A stretch of DNA of 64,000 bases from positions 258,000 through 321,999 of the forward strand of contig JAQGDQ010000258.1 of NCBI GenBank assembly GCA_030141605.1, written 5' to 3'. Source of the DNA: Tubiluchus corallicola. Lineage: Eukaryota; Priapulida; Priapulimorpha; Priapulimorphida; Tubiluchidae. Below the pieces are notes generated by a model, which did no database searches, was not told the DNA's origin, and saw nothing but the letters and a program-made list of their open reading frames with translations. The position numbers were made by a program, and so were the translations under genes. Below, one piece after another: positions 41,186 to 53,800 of this stretch; position 1 is the first letter of the stretch, and each line of letters opens with the position of its first letter.

Positions 41186-42255
41186 AAAATAAACATATAC
41201 AACAACAATGTAAAAACGCAACAAATACCAAAGAAAAATGGAAAATTATTAACAATGTAATAAATAAATGCCGTAACAAACTAACGAGTGTTGACGAAAT
41301 TAAGATCAACAACACTGTTATTACAAAACCCAAAGATATTGCCAACGCGCTAAATGCAATATTCCTGAATCTTGGAAATTTTAAGGGAGTGGCTTCTCAT
41401 ATTAGCAATAATATAATTAATAAATTAAAAAACAAATCGTCTAACACAGTATTCTCATTCAAAAGCGTCACAGTAGGAGAAATCAACGACATATTAAATA
41501 ACCTAAGTTCCAACAAAGGGAGTGGACCATCAGATATTCCTATCAAAATTCTAAAAGATAGTGCATCTGTAATAGCCCCGCATATGACTTACATTGCTAA
41601 TCAGATAATTATGAGAGGCGAATTTCCAACGGTATGTAAAATGGCAAACGTGACTCCAATCCATAAAAAAGATCCAAAATGTGATCCCATGAATTATCGC
41701 CCAATTTCCGTAATCCATTGTTTCGGCAAAGTTTGGGAAAGGGTAATTTATGATCAGATAAATTCATATGTAAATAAACATGAACTTTTATCAAAACATC
41801 AGTTTGGCTTCCGTAAACACCTTTCAACCATTGACGCCCTAATACACACAACAGAAAATTGGAGACATAGTTTAGACAACAAGCAATACATTTTAGCAGC
41901 ATTTTTGGATTTAAGTAAAGCTTTCGATAGCATTAATCACGAACTACTTTACGATAATTTAAAACAAATCGGATTAGATTCGATATCGATAAAACTGATA
42001 CAAAATTATCTCAAAGATAGACAACAACGAGTAAAGTTAGATACAACCAACTTTTCTGACTGGGCCACGTTAAACAGAGGTATACCGCAAGGAACACTAT
42101 TAGGTCCGTTATTATTTTGCCTATATATAAACAACACATCCAGTGTATTAAAACACTCACAAATAACGCAATACGCTGATGACACTACAATCTACATAGC
42201 CCATGAAAATGTCCAAACTGCAAAAAATTATTTAGAAGAAGATATAAATGAATAA
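41182..42255 (+). pseudogene. LINE reverse transcriptase domain
   Basis: The frame shows the RT blocks GSGPSDIPIKIL, NYRPISVIHCFGKVWERV, HQFGFRKHLSTIDAL, FLDLSKAFDSINHELL (catalytic Asp), RGIPQGTLLGPLLFCLYINN and the catalytic YADD at 42172-42183. The active-site aspartates are intact. After LEEDINE it stops. The next frame starts at KTEFMILSP, and compared with the family the intervening segment of about 15 residues is missing, implying a deletion of 3n+2 bases near 42245. Confidence 0.92.
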
Positions 42256-43052
42256 TGACAAAACAGAATTCATGATACTGTCACCCTCATTAAATACTAA
42301 TGATGCATCATCAACCACTTTGACAATAGATAATGCTGTAATCAAACAAACTAAGAATGTTAAATTCCTGGGCATACAAGTAGACAATAATCTTTCATGG
42401 GATGATCACTTTAATAACGTATACACAAAAATGGCATCTAGCACATCATATCTCCGACAAGTTAAAGGGCAACTAACAAAGGAAACTAAAACACTAATAT
42501 ATAAAACTTTAGTTCTACCACACTTCTTATATGGATGTACGCTACTTCAAAAAACCAAAAGAGAAAATTACTTAAAATTAAATCTCCTTCAAAACTATGC
42601 GTTGAGATTGATAGCTGGGTACTCATACAAACACAAGGCAGGTAGACAAAAATTCAAAGCTTCAACAACTAACCTGAGAAAAACTTTAAAATTCCCAATC
42701 ATTGAAGCACACAAAGAATATTTTACTCTGCTTTTTATATTTAAATACATTAACAACATCAGCAAACCATTCCAGAATAACAGATTTACCTTTTTTTCCA
42801 AATCCTATCGTTAATTCCAGAACAAGCAATCTAAAACAAATTAGGACAAATACCCACTATGGAACGAACTCTGTAATCAAACAAGCAATTTTACTTTGGA
42901 ATTCTCTACCATTACAGGTTAAACAAATCAAGTCCCTATCAGCATTTAAAACAAAATTAAAATCACTAATATTAACCAGATATGAAATACCATCACACCA
43001 GTACGACAACATACACACTAATTCCGAATTCATATACCCACGGCCATATTAA
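42248..43052 (+). pseudogene. LINE C-terminal region (two overlapping frames)
   Basis: The frame from 42248 reads KTEFMILSP, VKFLGIQVDNNLSWDDH, LVLPHFLYGCTLLQ and LNLLQNYALRLI, the conserved region after RT in CR1-like elements. At T7 (42791-42797) the sense passes to the frame that ends at 43052, which reads THYGTNSVIKQAILLWNSLP and SLSAFKTKLKSLIL, the usual end of these proteins. The break is a single-base homopolymer shift. Confidence 0.85.
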
Positions 43053-43256
43053 TTAAATCATAGTTTTTTTTATATTTTTTGTGTATAGTTGTAAATATGT
43101 TTGATTTTATTCGTCGTTACTTTCCATTACTGCACAGTAGTTTAGATTGCACTGACGCATTTGCCTTCAGCAGTGTAAGTTTTTATTAACTAACACTGAT
43201 TGATTATCTCTGTAAAGTTTTTATCAGTGATTATCAATGTTTTTAATGGCAAATAA

Positions 43257-43258
<2 letters not shown>

Positions 43259-43307
<49 letters not shown>

Positions 43308-43339
43308 TGTGTGTGTGTGTGCGTGCACGTGCGTGTGTT
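43259..43339. repeat. (GT)n microsatellite at the LINE 3' end
   Basis: GT units begin directly after AATAAAGG and run, with one GAGT and some GCGT variants, to about 43339. Termination in a short tandem repeat rather than poly(A) is characteristic of CR1-like LINEs, so the tract probably arose with the insertion. Confidence 0.9.
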
Positions 43340-43662
43340 TGTAATATGTATGTAAGTAAATGTGTCTAGTAGTTTACAATGTTAAGTATCCGCTTGCTCT
43401 TCATTCCTGTGTGACATTGCGGTATTGCATAATTTGCATTACAGCTGACTAATTTACTGAAAGTCAAAATAAAAAATAGACAGATTTCATTTTTTTCGCA
43501 TTTTAGGAGCTAACTGTAAAGTGGGTTAGTGCCATTTAAGTACGGTCTGGCCGAATTTTTACGAAAACAGTCAACATATTAAATTAACAGGTGTTCATGT
43601 TTTGTACGAAAATATGTTGGCAATATTGCAGTAGAGCTTTGAAATATAAATGTTTTTTTACA

Positions 43663-43788
43663 ATGCGGTTTGTAAAATTAATTTTTTTATGTTATATGGC
43701 TTTTTTATCTCAAGTAAATGCCGATAATTTTGTTCATAAAGCATCTGAGGAATCTTTTACCGGCATCATCATTTTCCAAATCAAATAA
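43663..43788 (+). CDS. Candidate 41-residue secreted peptide
   Basis: ATG at 43663 opens MRFVKLIFLCYMAFLSQVNA, which has the form of a signal peptide: basic start, hydrophobic core, small residues at -3/-1. About 21 further residues (DNFVHKASEESF and following) precede the stop TAA. There is no recognisable mature peptide, and no good donor within it to link it to another exon. It may be a chance ORF in AT-rich DNA or the first exon of an undetected gene. Confidence 0.22.
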   Translation: MRFVKLIFLCYMAFLSQVNADNFVHKASEESFTGIIIFQIK

Positions 43789-45732
43789 GACTGACATAAT
43801 TTAATGCTAAACTAAGCACACTTTTACTGTTAAAATAAATCAGACTAAGCGTCTTTTCAAAATTCTTTAATGAAGCCAAACTTTTGCTCAGTAGACGCAG
43901 TTCGTGCATACATTGTGTTCTCACAGAGTTAAGTAATTTCGCTGTCTAAGCTGGAGGCTTGTCAAAGAATTGTTAACAAAGTTAAAAGTAATCCTTTCAT
44001 TCCCATTGGACTAATGACAGATCAAAAGCTTAACATGTTAGCAAGACCAGCTCAAAGAAATATCGAAGAGGCATCATTTAAGGTTAAGCTTACGTATGTT
44101 AATAAGAAGCCTTAAATGCACGTATGGTTGCGTTTTTTAATGATGAATGCCATTCATCAAAGTCCCCCTTCAGAAGAATGACCAATTAGCATTTTACAGA
44201 GATTTTGTTACTAGAATGAAACCATTGTACGCTTGAGACAGGTTATCTCAATACAAGGTATGATGTGCTATTGAGAGGTAGCTACAGAATAAATTTAAAA
44301 CAATAATGCTGAAAATGATTTAAAATTATAATTAATTGGATCAGGTTGTTTATTTCACAGATTTTAAATCGTAGCGATGTCGTTCTTTTGAAGATTTTAC
44401 TTTATTGACTTAGTTACAACAAGATTAAGAGTAACAGCTCTTACAGTATGCTACCTGTCTTATTTTATTTTACATGTTCGATTTTATTTTGATTTAAATT
44501 TATATCTCACCACTGTAATCCATATTCATTGGACCCTATGCAGTTTTAAATTCCTCTTTGTAGAATTATTACACGTTATTATACCACTTTCTCAACATGA
44601 AAAAATTATGGTTCCTCATACTTTCATTTATTCTCACTTTTTTGTGCAAAATTTGTAATATTTACCCTAATGTTCAGACCATAAGTTAGTACATCTAAAA
44701 CACGCTTACATTTTGTAAAATAGTCTGAGCAAAATAGTCTATTTAATTTAGGCCATTGATTTTAAATTTCCATTTTCTGTGTTTTTCTGTGTATTTTATT
44801 TGTTTTGTTTTATGGACGGCAAAGTACGAAAGCGATAACCAGATTTTTTTATAATCGGATATCATGGCCCTAATACGCTTTCGTAGCTAGGAGTTATACT
44901 CGTTCTATTGTTTAAATCCCGTCTTAAAATAAACTAGTACTTACGTACATAGTTAATTACTTTCTTATTTTTATCTTAAACAAGAAAAATTATTTTTCGT
45001 TTCATTTCCTATATTCCTCCTACCATGTTAGTCGTGGGATTTTAAAGAAATACAGTTTGGTGTATGTTTTATTACTGAATAGGATTTTCTTCTGTTTACT
45101 TAACAATTGCTCTGTTGTGGGCAGACGTATGAACCAGACAAAGTCAATAGATATCCGTTTACATGGTAAATGACGTAGTTGTACAAACTATAATCATCAA
45201 TGAAATTGATAAAGAAATGTCAGATTTGAAGAGCTAGTCAAATAGAAGATGCGCAAGAAATTTAAACTGTAGGTAAAAAGTATTTAAAGTGGTGCGTTGG
45301 TGTATTTGTTATGGCGTATTCACATGCATCAGGATTGTACTATGACGGTTATGTGATTGTTCTGGCAACGATAATTCTAGGGAAGGTGGAATAATGGGGA
45401 GGGCTGAGTGGTCACGATATGTGAGTAGTGATCGAAATTAAGCCAGTGTTTTACATGGTTGACGAAGGATGCATGTGCATCAGAATGCGGCTAAGAGCTC
45501 AACCGCCCAGAGCTCGGCGTCTCATCTTAAAAGAACATCAATGACAATACGTTTCCTCGTAATCCTACCACAAATATATAAATTAAGTAGCGCTCATGCC
45601 ATTAAGTACTGAAGCCTGACTTGTAGGATTCAAAACTGTATAAAAATAAATGAATATATTGGCAAAATTGCTTCTCACATTTTTACTCAATAATTGCTAG
45701 ATGCAGAATTGATGCTTATAAATTCAGATTCC
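43789..45732. other. AT-rich intergenic DNA, no gene seen
   Basis: No recognisable coding exon, RNA gene or transposon terminus was found in this stretch. Confidence 0.45.
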
Positions 45733-45793
45733 TAACTAATAGTAGGAGATAGACCTTATAAATACAGATAGGTCTACCTTCCACTACTAGTTA
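45733..45793. repeat. Short hairpin, arms of about 24 bp
   Basis: TAACTAATAGTAGGAGATAGACCT at 45733-45756, given here only in outline, pairs with its near-complement at 45770-45793 around a 13-base loop. It could be a miniature inverted-repeat remnant or form an RNA hairpin; the stem has several mismatches. Confidence 0.55.
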
Positions 45794-45920
45794 ATTAGTT
45801 ATAATCATTCAGTCTTTCTGGGCGTGTGTTCGTACTTTCACTTTTTAACCGTAGTTCTCTTAAGATGAATGGCCACCCGCTTATTTGGTGATTTGTATTA
45901 AAAAGCACCAGAACTTAAAA

Positions 45921-45963
45921 AGGATGATCCTTTTACATGACTACAGAACTGATGTCTTAACCA
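45921..45963 (-). repeat. Possible tRNA-like SINE relic
   Basis: On the - strand GTGGTTAAGACATCAG (A-box-like) is followed by TGTAGTCATG and AGGATCATCC (a decayed B box). The order and spacing suit a tRNA-derived SINE head, but the sequence is eroded. Confidence 0.3.
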
Positions 45964-48806
45964 CGTTCCGAAATAGTACGGCAGTTCAGGCAAATTTTAC
46001 TGAAGCAGTTCTGTATGGTTTCTATTCTATTAACTAACCAGGTCTAGCCTCGTTTAAATTCACTCGATACTACGTATATGAGTCCATTCCTTCTCTTAGC
46101 CATGGTAAATTTTACGGCGGTAAAGTAACTGTTGTAAGTGCACTGTACAACTTAAAACTTATTGTAGAATTACAGTAGATGACTACAAAAATCGAACCTT
46201 CGTAACCAGCAAAATGACCCCACAGAGAAGCCAGTGATGAACTTATATGGTTTAGAGTACGCCATACTGTACCCTTTTACAACCATTATTTGCTAACCAT
46301 TTGAGCGCAATTTCGACATCATTCGCCAATTATCAACCGATACTGTGAACATTAATTACTTATAACCACACGTGTGTACAAAACATCCCTAACTAAAGGA
46401 CGCGGAACAGCTGGTGCTCTTTAAGCATATATTCCAGCCTACGTAACTGACTAACTGCAGAGCAAAGGAGGTTGATTAGGTTATTAAAGGTGTAGAAATA
46501 AGTAGCATTTGCAAGCTTAATCATCCTTGACTACTCTCTGGAGGTGGGGTACATGTGTGGTCGTCATTATCTCATCTCAATGGTAATAATTAGACTATGC
46601 GTCTTAGGACCTCATTAGGGTATTGCAAAAATGGGAAAAAATCCTGAGATTAGGAGTTGAAATAGCATATATTGCATGAAAGAATGTATAACCACGGATG
46701 AGCATTTGTGCGTACTGAAAAGGGAAGTACATAGCTAAATATAATTGATTTTCAACAATATAGCTACGTATAAATTTTGTAGCTAGAAATAAACTAGTGA
46801 ACTAAGTCTAAACTTTGTTCTATAGGAACTAACATAGCTTAAACAAAGTTTTTTTATTGAGTACTTAATTACAAAAAAAACGTTTTTCATTTTTATGCGA
46901 AACCCATTTTTTTATATTTTTCGAAACAAGCTTTTATGTTATACAAGAAGGTATACAGAGAGTCAAAGAAGGGAGGACATTTTATATTTGTTTGCAGTAA
47001 ATTTAACAAATTTGACTGATAGAAAGCTGGTAATTTTTGCAAAGCAAAACTGCACTTACGCTGATAATATTGAAGGTACGGCCCTACATGAAATCTTATT
47101 CGACTCGGAAATCCCACTAACTAATACAGTTTTGCGGTCACATGAAATCAGCTCGACTGAAAACATGTATAAACTAATTTGCTTCATCAATTCATCGGTG
47201 CAGAAGGGAAAGCCACTTCCTGATCAAATCAGGAAATCGAATAACAAAAAGTTTTTTCTGCATATTTCCCTGATTCGAAGCAGCCGATTCGGTGGAAGAT
47301 CCAAGATTTAATCTGTTGCGTACGATTATTTTTATACTACATTATACTTAGCTTGAAAAATGTTTAATCTGTTTAGATGATCCCTTAGTTATTAATTACC
47401 AAACATTATTATGTAATAAAAAGTTCTTTAAATCTAGTTGTCAGCTGCCAAAATCATTTGCATGACCGTTACAGACATATAATTGCGCGAAGATGATCGA
47501 TAAAGTTTTTAATGCGCAAGAATAGTTTGTTCAACATGTTCTGTGCAGCATTCCAGACCAGACTTTAGATTGTATTTGACTTTAGACACCAATATGAAGC
47601 AGTTAACAAAACAAATCAATCAACTATTCATTTCGTATTGAAAATTTCATGGAACGATTTTAACAAATTCGAAAGTTTATCTACTCGGAAGTTGCTTTTT
47701 TCATTTTCCATGTAACTAGAGAGCACTGAGTAAAAGGGCATAGCTGTTTTGATGAGATCGACATACTTTGAGGCTACCACAAAAATTATTGCGAAAAAGC
47801 AGCTACTGTCTTGTGGAGTATCTAGTAGTGCCAGTAGGTTAATTCTTAATATACGTGGATGTAAAGCTTCAGAAAACGATGCCCATAAGCCCTCGCTAAG
47901 CAAATGAGCCATGCCTCACCGCGGTGCGAGGTATCAACTTTCTAGATTACTTTAGTGCGGAGAAAAAGTCGCGACAGGCTAACAGACAGACGGACAAATG
48001 CACAGACAGAACTGATAATTCTATAGTTACCCACTTATTTGGGGAAACTATACGATATTTTGAACAGACACCACCACCACCACACTAGCAAATCGTAGCA
48101 TAGATTTCGTCTAATTTAAAAAAAAGAAGTGAATACAATTTATCGAAAATACAAAAAGGTGTGGCTGATGCTTGAATTTTTGTGTATTTCTGGGTGAGAC
48201 GAGGCTCTTATTATTTGGCAATATAAGTAAGAATAAAAATAAGATAAGAAAACGTCGACATCCTTTTTTAACTAATTTCCAATTTCGGAGTACGTATTTA
48301 TTTAAAATTCCATCATCTGCGTTAAAAACTTTTTAATATCTTTTTGTACTTTCTACTTAGTTGCAATTGCAACAACTTCACATTTGACTGAAGTTGTGTA
48401 ATTTCAACTAAATGTAGAGCATAAAGAAAACTGGACAAATTGTATGCCACTGATAATAACTTCAACCAAACGTAAAATACAAAAATGTTGAAAAATTGTT
48501 TAGCACTGTTGATGAGTTTTAAATAAATAAACAAGCCGAAATCAATTTGGCTAATACAGTTCTTATCTTAATTTTTTTTGCTTGTATCAAAAATAAGTGT
48601 TCATGTACACCCCCCCCTCAGGAGCACATTTCAAGATCGTGATAGTCACGAGTTTTTCTCAAAATCTAAATTGACACGCAATTTGATTACATTACATTTG
48701 CGCTGGAAATGTTTTACCTGAAATAATATTTTTGCATTTAGTTCTTAAATCAACATTATGAAATTGTCTTTTGTTTTCAATAACAAAACTTTGTAGATCT
48801 ATGGGA
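45964..48806. other. AT-rich intergenic DNA, no supported gene
   Basis: A 138-codon frame at 46895-47311 is open on the + strand, but it has no recognisable domain, its composition matches the flanks, and an overlapping frame of 74 codons is open on the opposite strand. I therefore do not call it a gene. No transposon ends were found. Confidence 0.4.
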
Positions 48807-49181
48807 ATCGAACAAAAGGTTATTTTGACTGTGTACTTTTCCTTTCACATTTTTATTTAAATTCTTCTCATTTTAATTAATTTTCTCTAATTATCATTTC
48901 TTTAAATTCACCGCTATCACCTTTCCGTCCGTCTTTTTGCGTTTTTTTCTAGTTACTCCTCTTCTTATTTTGTTTTGTTTCTTTCTTCCATATTTGCTCT
49001 GTCCCCCTTTTTCTTTTTCTTTATTTCTCTCTCTCTCTCTCTCTCTTTCTCTTTCTGTTGTTATATCGTTAATTGTTCTTTGTGTTATTGTCATGTGCCA
49101 TAATTCAGTTTATTTTTTGTATTAATCTGTGATGTTTGTATGAACGTTGCAAAGTTTGAAAAAACATTAAATCAAATCCAC

Positions 49182-49240
<59 letters not shown>

Positions 49241-49260
49241 TCTCCTCCCCCTTTCTTTCT
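48807..49260 (+). repeat. Dispersed repeat, copy A (ends in (CT)n)
   Basis: This copy and 61671-62206 share long near-identical blocks in the same order and orientation: ATCGAACAAAAGGTTATTTT, TTAATTAATTTTCTCTAATT, CACCGCTATCACCTTTC, a first (CT)n run, GTTGTTATATCGTTAATTG, and GTATGAACG...AAAGTTTGAAAAAAC followed by a second, longer (CT)n. Together they define a dispersed repeat of at least 370 bp plus microsatellite. No coding content is recognised; the pyrimidine-rich open frame is an artefact. Confidence 0.85.
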
Positions 49261-50465
49261 CTCTCTCTCTCTCCTCTTTTTTCTCTTTCTGTCTCTTGTC
49301 CCGTCCATTTCTGTCATGTCATTTCATTGTCAGTCTCTTCCTCAACCCCATTCTCTCGTCTTTCCCTTTCTGCCTCACCTCTCCTCTCTTCTTTTTTTTC
49401 TTACTTCTGTTCCTAACTTACTCCCTCACTTCCACACCTTACCTCTCATTCACCGATTCTTTGTTTTATCTGCCTGCTGTCTGTCTTGTTAGCTGGCTGG
49501 CTTTTCTGTTTTTTTGTTCGGAGTCCTTTCTTATGTTCATAGATCTGTCTGCCCGTCCTCCATTTGTCCATCTGTCTATTTGTCATAATTATGATTGCCT
49601 CTTGCTTTCCTCTTCGCTGATTATTTTCTCACATTTTCCTGTTACATTCTATACTTTTACCTTATACAATTTTCTCTCAGCTTCTCTGTGCGCTTTTGCT
49701 GCTAGATTTATTGCCTGAGAGCTTTCGGCACTTGTAAAAATTTAACGCGGTTGGTCAGTAAGCAAGTGTCTCTTTCTAGCCTTTTCACTTTTCGTTCGGA
49801 GAATAGAAAGTGACAAGAAAAGTCAGAGCGTGAAAAGGCAGCTAAGTATTCCCCAGAGATAATTTTGTCTTTAAGAAACCATTTACGGTATTTAGCAATA
49901 GCAATGAAGCTGCCTGATGACACACTATAAGCCTGTGCAGACAAGTGTAGCAACTTTTTGGCCTTTACGTATTTTCCTAATTATTATTATTATTACTTTC
50001 TTCTCTGTTGTTCTTTGTATTAGAAATTATCAAAACCAACAAATAGGAAGAATTAGGTAGTGGAGGAATGTGTTCCAAGACTGCAAACGCGTTACCTCCT
50101 AGTTGTTTGACTGCAGCTGATACACGTTAGGCGATTAAGTTGTTTTTCGGATTTGAGGGAAAAGATAAAATTCAAACTGGCTATTTGACATTCTCGGTGA
50201 TATATATTTGTAAGTGTTCTAAACACGTATTACACATCCATACTATAAGTTACAAAAGGTTGGTTTTCAAGCTGTTTTCAGTTTTAATTGAAAATGACTT
50301 TTGGATACCCACTCAAGTTCCCATTACTTCTATCTATTATGTGGTACTATAAGTAATGCTGGTTTCGAAGCCCAATAGCTATTTTTGACGATGAACGACT
50401 CACTCAAGTTCCTAAACTGTGCGAATCAATAACAGGTTGTTGGTTCGAGGCCAATAATTAATTGC
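49261..50465. other. Pyrimidine-rich stretch, then AT-rich DNA; no gene seen
   Basis: 49260-49700 continues strongly C/T-rich on the + strand beyond the dispersed repeat, giving a long Ser/Leu/Phe open frame that is a composition artefact. The rest is ordinary AT-rich DNA. Confidence 0.5.
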
Positions 50466-50834
50466 CAGGTTGCAGCCCAATCACAATTTGCTAGCCATTA
50501 GCAGTAACTGGCAGTTTACAGACAATGATTCACTGACTGTGATTCGTTGCTAGGTTGCAGCCAATGGGATGTTGCTAGCTTGTAGCCAATGGCAGGTTTG
50601 GTAGGTTACAACCAATGACAGGTTGCTAACTTGTAGCCAGTGACAAGTTGTTAACTTGCAGCCAATGGCCGGTTGCTAGCTTTCCGCCAATGATAGGTAG
50701 TTGGTTGCAGCTGACAACAGTTGCTTAGGTTACAGACTATGATTGGTAGTAAGACTGCAGCCATTGACAGGTAGTTAGGTTGCAGCCATTGGATGGTTGC
50801 TAGACTGCAGTCAATGGCGGGTTGCTAGGTTGCA
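50466..50834. repeat. 25-bp minisatellite containing CCAAT motifs
   Basis: At least twelve diverged units of 24-27 bases repeat the pattern TTGCAGCCAATG followed by GCAGGTTGCTAGG. Several units keep a CCAAT pentamer (GCCAATGG), and others have CCATT or CCAGT. It is a decayed tandem array. The CCAAT content could in principle recruit NF-Y, but no promoter is evident nearby. Confidence 0.85.
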
Positions 50835-53800
50835 CTAATAACAATGGTGCAGGCTTAGTACATATGACATGAATAGAAACCACTTTTCTGTACTTTGAAA
50901 AACTACCGTTAGATTCTAATATTATGGAAGTACATATGGGAGGGATATAAACATTAGGGTATTACGTCGAATCAGTTGAGTTGACCGCCTAGCATTAAAA
51001 AGTCCAACTTAAACATTGATAGCTCCATTTTAACTCAGTTCATTCTGACTGACTGGGGCCTCGTCACGTCGCCCATTTTCCAAAAACATTTTCGAAATGT
51101 CTTGTTTATAATGAGATTTGAAGTTGATAATTTCAGTTGCCAGTTTGCTGTCATTATTGTTATATAATCCTAGGGTTATAATATGTATACCACTTAGAAG
51201 GCTGCATTTATTTGACACCTAAATGCCAGTACGCCATCTGTTGCTGTTTTTGAAATTTACAGTCAACTTGAAAATATCATAGTAACGGTACATAAAACGT
51301 CTGTCGATTACACGTCTAACGTTGTCCCAAAACTATACAAATAAAAACTAGTCATTAAAGCGACCAGATCCTCTCATAAAACAGATCGAAATCAGAAGAT
51401 GAAAGCAATAAATTCTGTACAAACTTAAACACTTTCTAGCTAGCAATGAGCATTTAGGAAATGAGTGGTGCAGAAAGTCTAACGAAACGCACGTAATTTA
51501 GAGCTGGAAGGATATAAAACCTCCTAGTTAGCCTCCAATATAAATTGACAAGTGATCGCTTCCACATTAACGTGTGGATTGTTGAATTGTGGCGCAAAAT
51601 TAACGAGGCTACTCAACGCCAACTTTGTTTGACAGCATTGCTTATGACGAGGTTATTTAACCATAGCTTTGACGGCAAACGCATTAATTGCTCTTTGATG
51701 GCAATGCGTGGAGGCAGTTGTTCGTCACTCCTTTTTCAAAGTTCTCATCCAGGCGTCTTGGACTTGCTCGAGTCATGTCAGTTTCTGTTCACTCTCGACT
51801 GTGTTGAAATTGTAGCACACTACATGATCTTCATATCTTCATATTTACCCTACCGTTTTCGACAACGATGCTCTAAAACCTATAGCAAAGCAGAAATTGG
51901 CCATGAAGCAGCTGACAGAGCTGTGTATTTTAAAACGGTCTAATGTTAATCTTACTCTTTTGCTGTAGACTGCAGTATAAGTAGGTATCTGATTACTAGA
52001 CATGCGAACTTTGAAAAAAATTATTGTGGTCAATAAAACTGAACGGGAATATTGAAAACCGTCGTAAAGATCAAAAGAAACTCCTCCAAAGTGTGGAAGT
52101 TTCCTCACGCAAGATTAAAAACGAAGACATTGCGTTAATAAATTCATTAATTGAATTCCTAAACCGGAAAGTTTTTTTCCTTCCAATAAGTTTTTTACGG
52201 TTAATTATTTTAACTGTGATTTTATTACACTTGTAGCGGGCTGTTTAAATGCATCAATTTATCAAGCATTTAATCTTACTCGTCTTTTTCTTTGAAATTC
52301 GAGGCGATTTGTCAGCCTCCTAGTGATGCTGTCACAATCATCATAGTACAATAAATACACATAATCAAAAATATGTTTAACAATGGAAATACCCTGCACA
52401 AAAACGTAAAAATTATGAATCTGAAATTACACCGATGAAATGCGCCGAAATTTCAAATAATATGTAAGCTAACATTACAAAATACACCTCAGCGTCAACT
52501 CTCGTTTAAGTCAAATGACAGCATGACATGTAAATTATTGAAAATTAATGAACAAGTGATATTACAGCCAAAGAAATGGGACGGAGGAATGAACTTTGTG
52601 GTATGAAAAATGCCACCAAATAGCAGAGCATTATAGCTGCAAATGGGCTTCTTCAATTACATCGTTAAACATTTATTATTCTCTGCGAAGGTAGATCAAA
52701 ATAGCACTTTATGTCTGGTCTAGCTCCCGGAGCTGCTTTATTCTTGTAGCGTTGCCTCATTTGACTGCCGGAAAATTTGAAAGTTTTTTGTCCTGCACTA
52801 ATATCTCTTCTCTAGAGGAAACTTAGCCCCTTCACGAGAAAAAAGACAGTATATTTTTGAGTACTTTGAGTAAACTGTACAGACGCTTCATAAAAGCAAA
52901 TGAGTATTTTTAGATGAAAATGCTTTAATTATTTTTATTACTAGTACAAATCTAATATTCAAACATACAAAATACAAACGTACATTCCAAGCCAAGCCAT
53001 CCAACGCTGGGCCAACGTTATAGAATGCTAAACACAATCACAATCATAACACTTTAAAACGTTTCTTGAATTGTGGTATTTCATTTGCGTCAAGCAGAAA
53101 TATTGGCAATGGTAAAAAGGCGTGTTGAGATCAGATCAAGAGTGACAGTGTATCATTGCCTATAGAATCAGTTGACGTGGGGCCTATGTTGACTAACTTC
53201 TCGGGCAGACGCCATGTTAAACAGTATTAGAAGAACATGTAGCCGTTTCTAATCGTTGCCCTTGCTTCAAACCAAAGCCACGAAAAAACAGCACGTTAGT
53301 TGATTAATTTTCTAAAGTAAAGTATTCAAAAATATTTCATTGTAAAAGCAAATGTATTAATTTACTAATTCAAGTCCTGCATATAAATATAATCTTTAAT
53401 GAGACAGAATTGTAATTACAACTGCTTAGACCTGCAACCAATTCCTGTGCTGCAAAGACTATTGAAACTGCCAGAACTTAAGAAATTGAAAGTCACAACT
53501 CGGAAAAATTATTAATGTCGTACACGTTCTCTAGCCAGTCATAATGAAAATGAATAACGACAGGTTAATTAACACCCAGGGACATTGTCCAGGTGAATTT
53601 GTAGGTGTAAATTGATGTTATTATATCGTGCGCTGTCTAAACAAACAATTATTAACTTTGGTGTACACAAATTGATAACGATTATGTAACAGTAGCACGT
53701 TGCTTGATAACCGCTATCAGCTTCCCTACATACAATGACTTTGCCAGAAAATGCCCGCCTCATTAATGTAAACTAATGTTATATTATTTAGTACCGGAGC

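Larger units (their letters stand above)
39843..43258 (+). mobile_element. CR1/Jockey-like non-LTR retrotransposon (LINE), frame-disrupted
   Basis: In order, the element shows an N-terminal segment with a hydrophobic stretch and a 2A-like motif (39843-40142), an AP-type endonuclease (40139-41185), a reverse transcriptase (41182-42255) and a typical C-terminal region (42248-43052). A 3' UTR follows, ending in AATAAAGG at 43252 and (GT)n. This order fits the CR1/Rex/Jockey group. The frame is broken four times: at three 7-base homopolymers (A7 at 40130, A7 at 41144, T7 at 42791) and at an apparent internal deletion near 42245. It is therefore probably a decayed copy, although homopolymer errors in assembly could explain three of the breaks. 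The 5' end is undefined. Confidence 0.92.

Noticed and set aside
46895-47311. 138-codon open frame ending SSRFGGRSKI
   Set aside because: The end briefly suggested a peptide precursor, but there is no signal peptide at the start, no dibasic pattern and no similarity.
49140-49718. 192-codon Ser/Leu/Phe-rich frame
   Set aside because: The + strand here is pyrimidine-rich, so stops are rare by chance. There is no domain, and the start lies in the dispersed repeat.
51545-51943. 132-codon open frame on the + strand
   Set aside because: No recognisable domain, no signal peptide and no splice context. A frame of 87 codons is open on the other strand in part of it. It may be real but cannot be supported.
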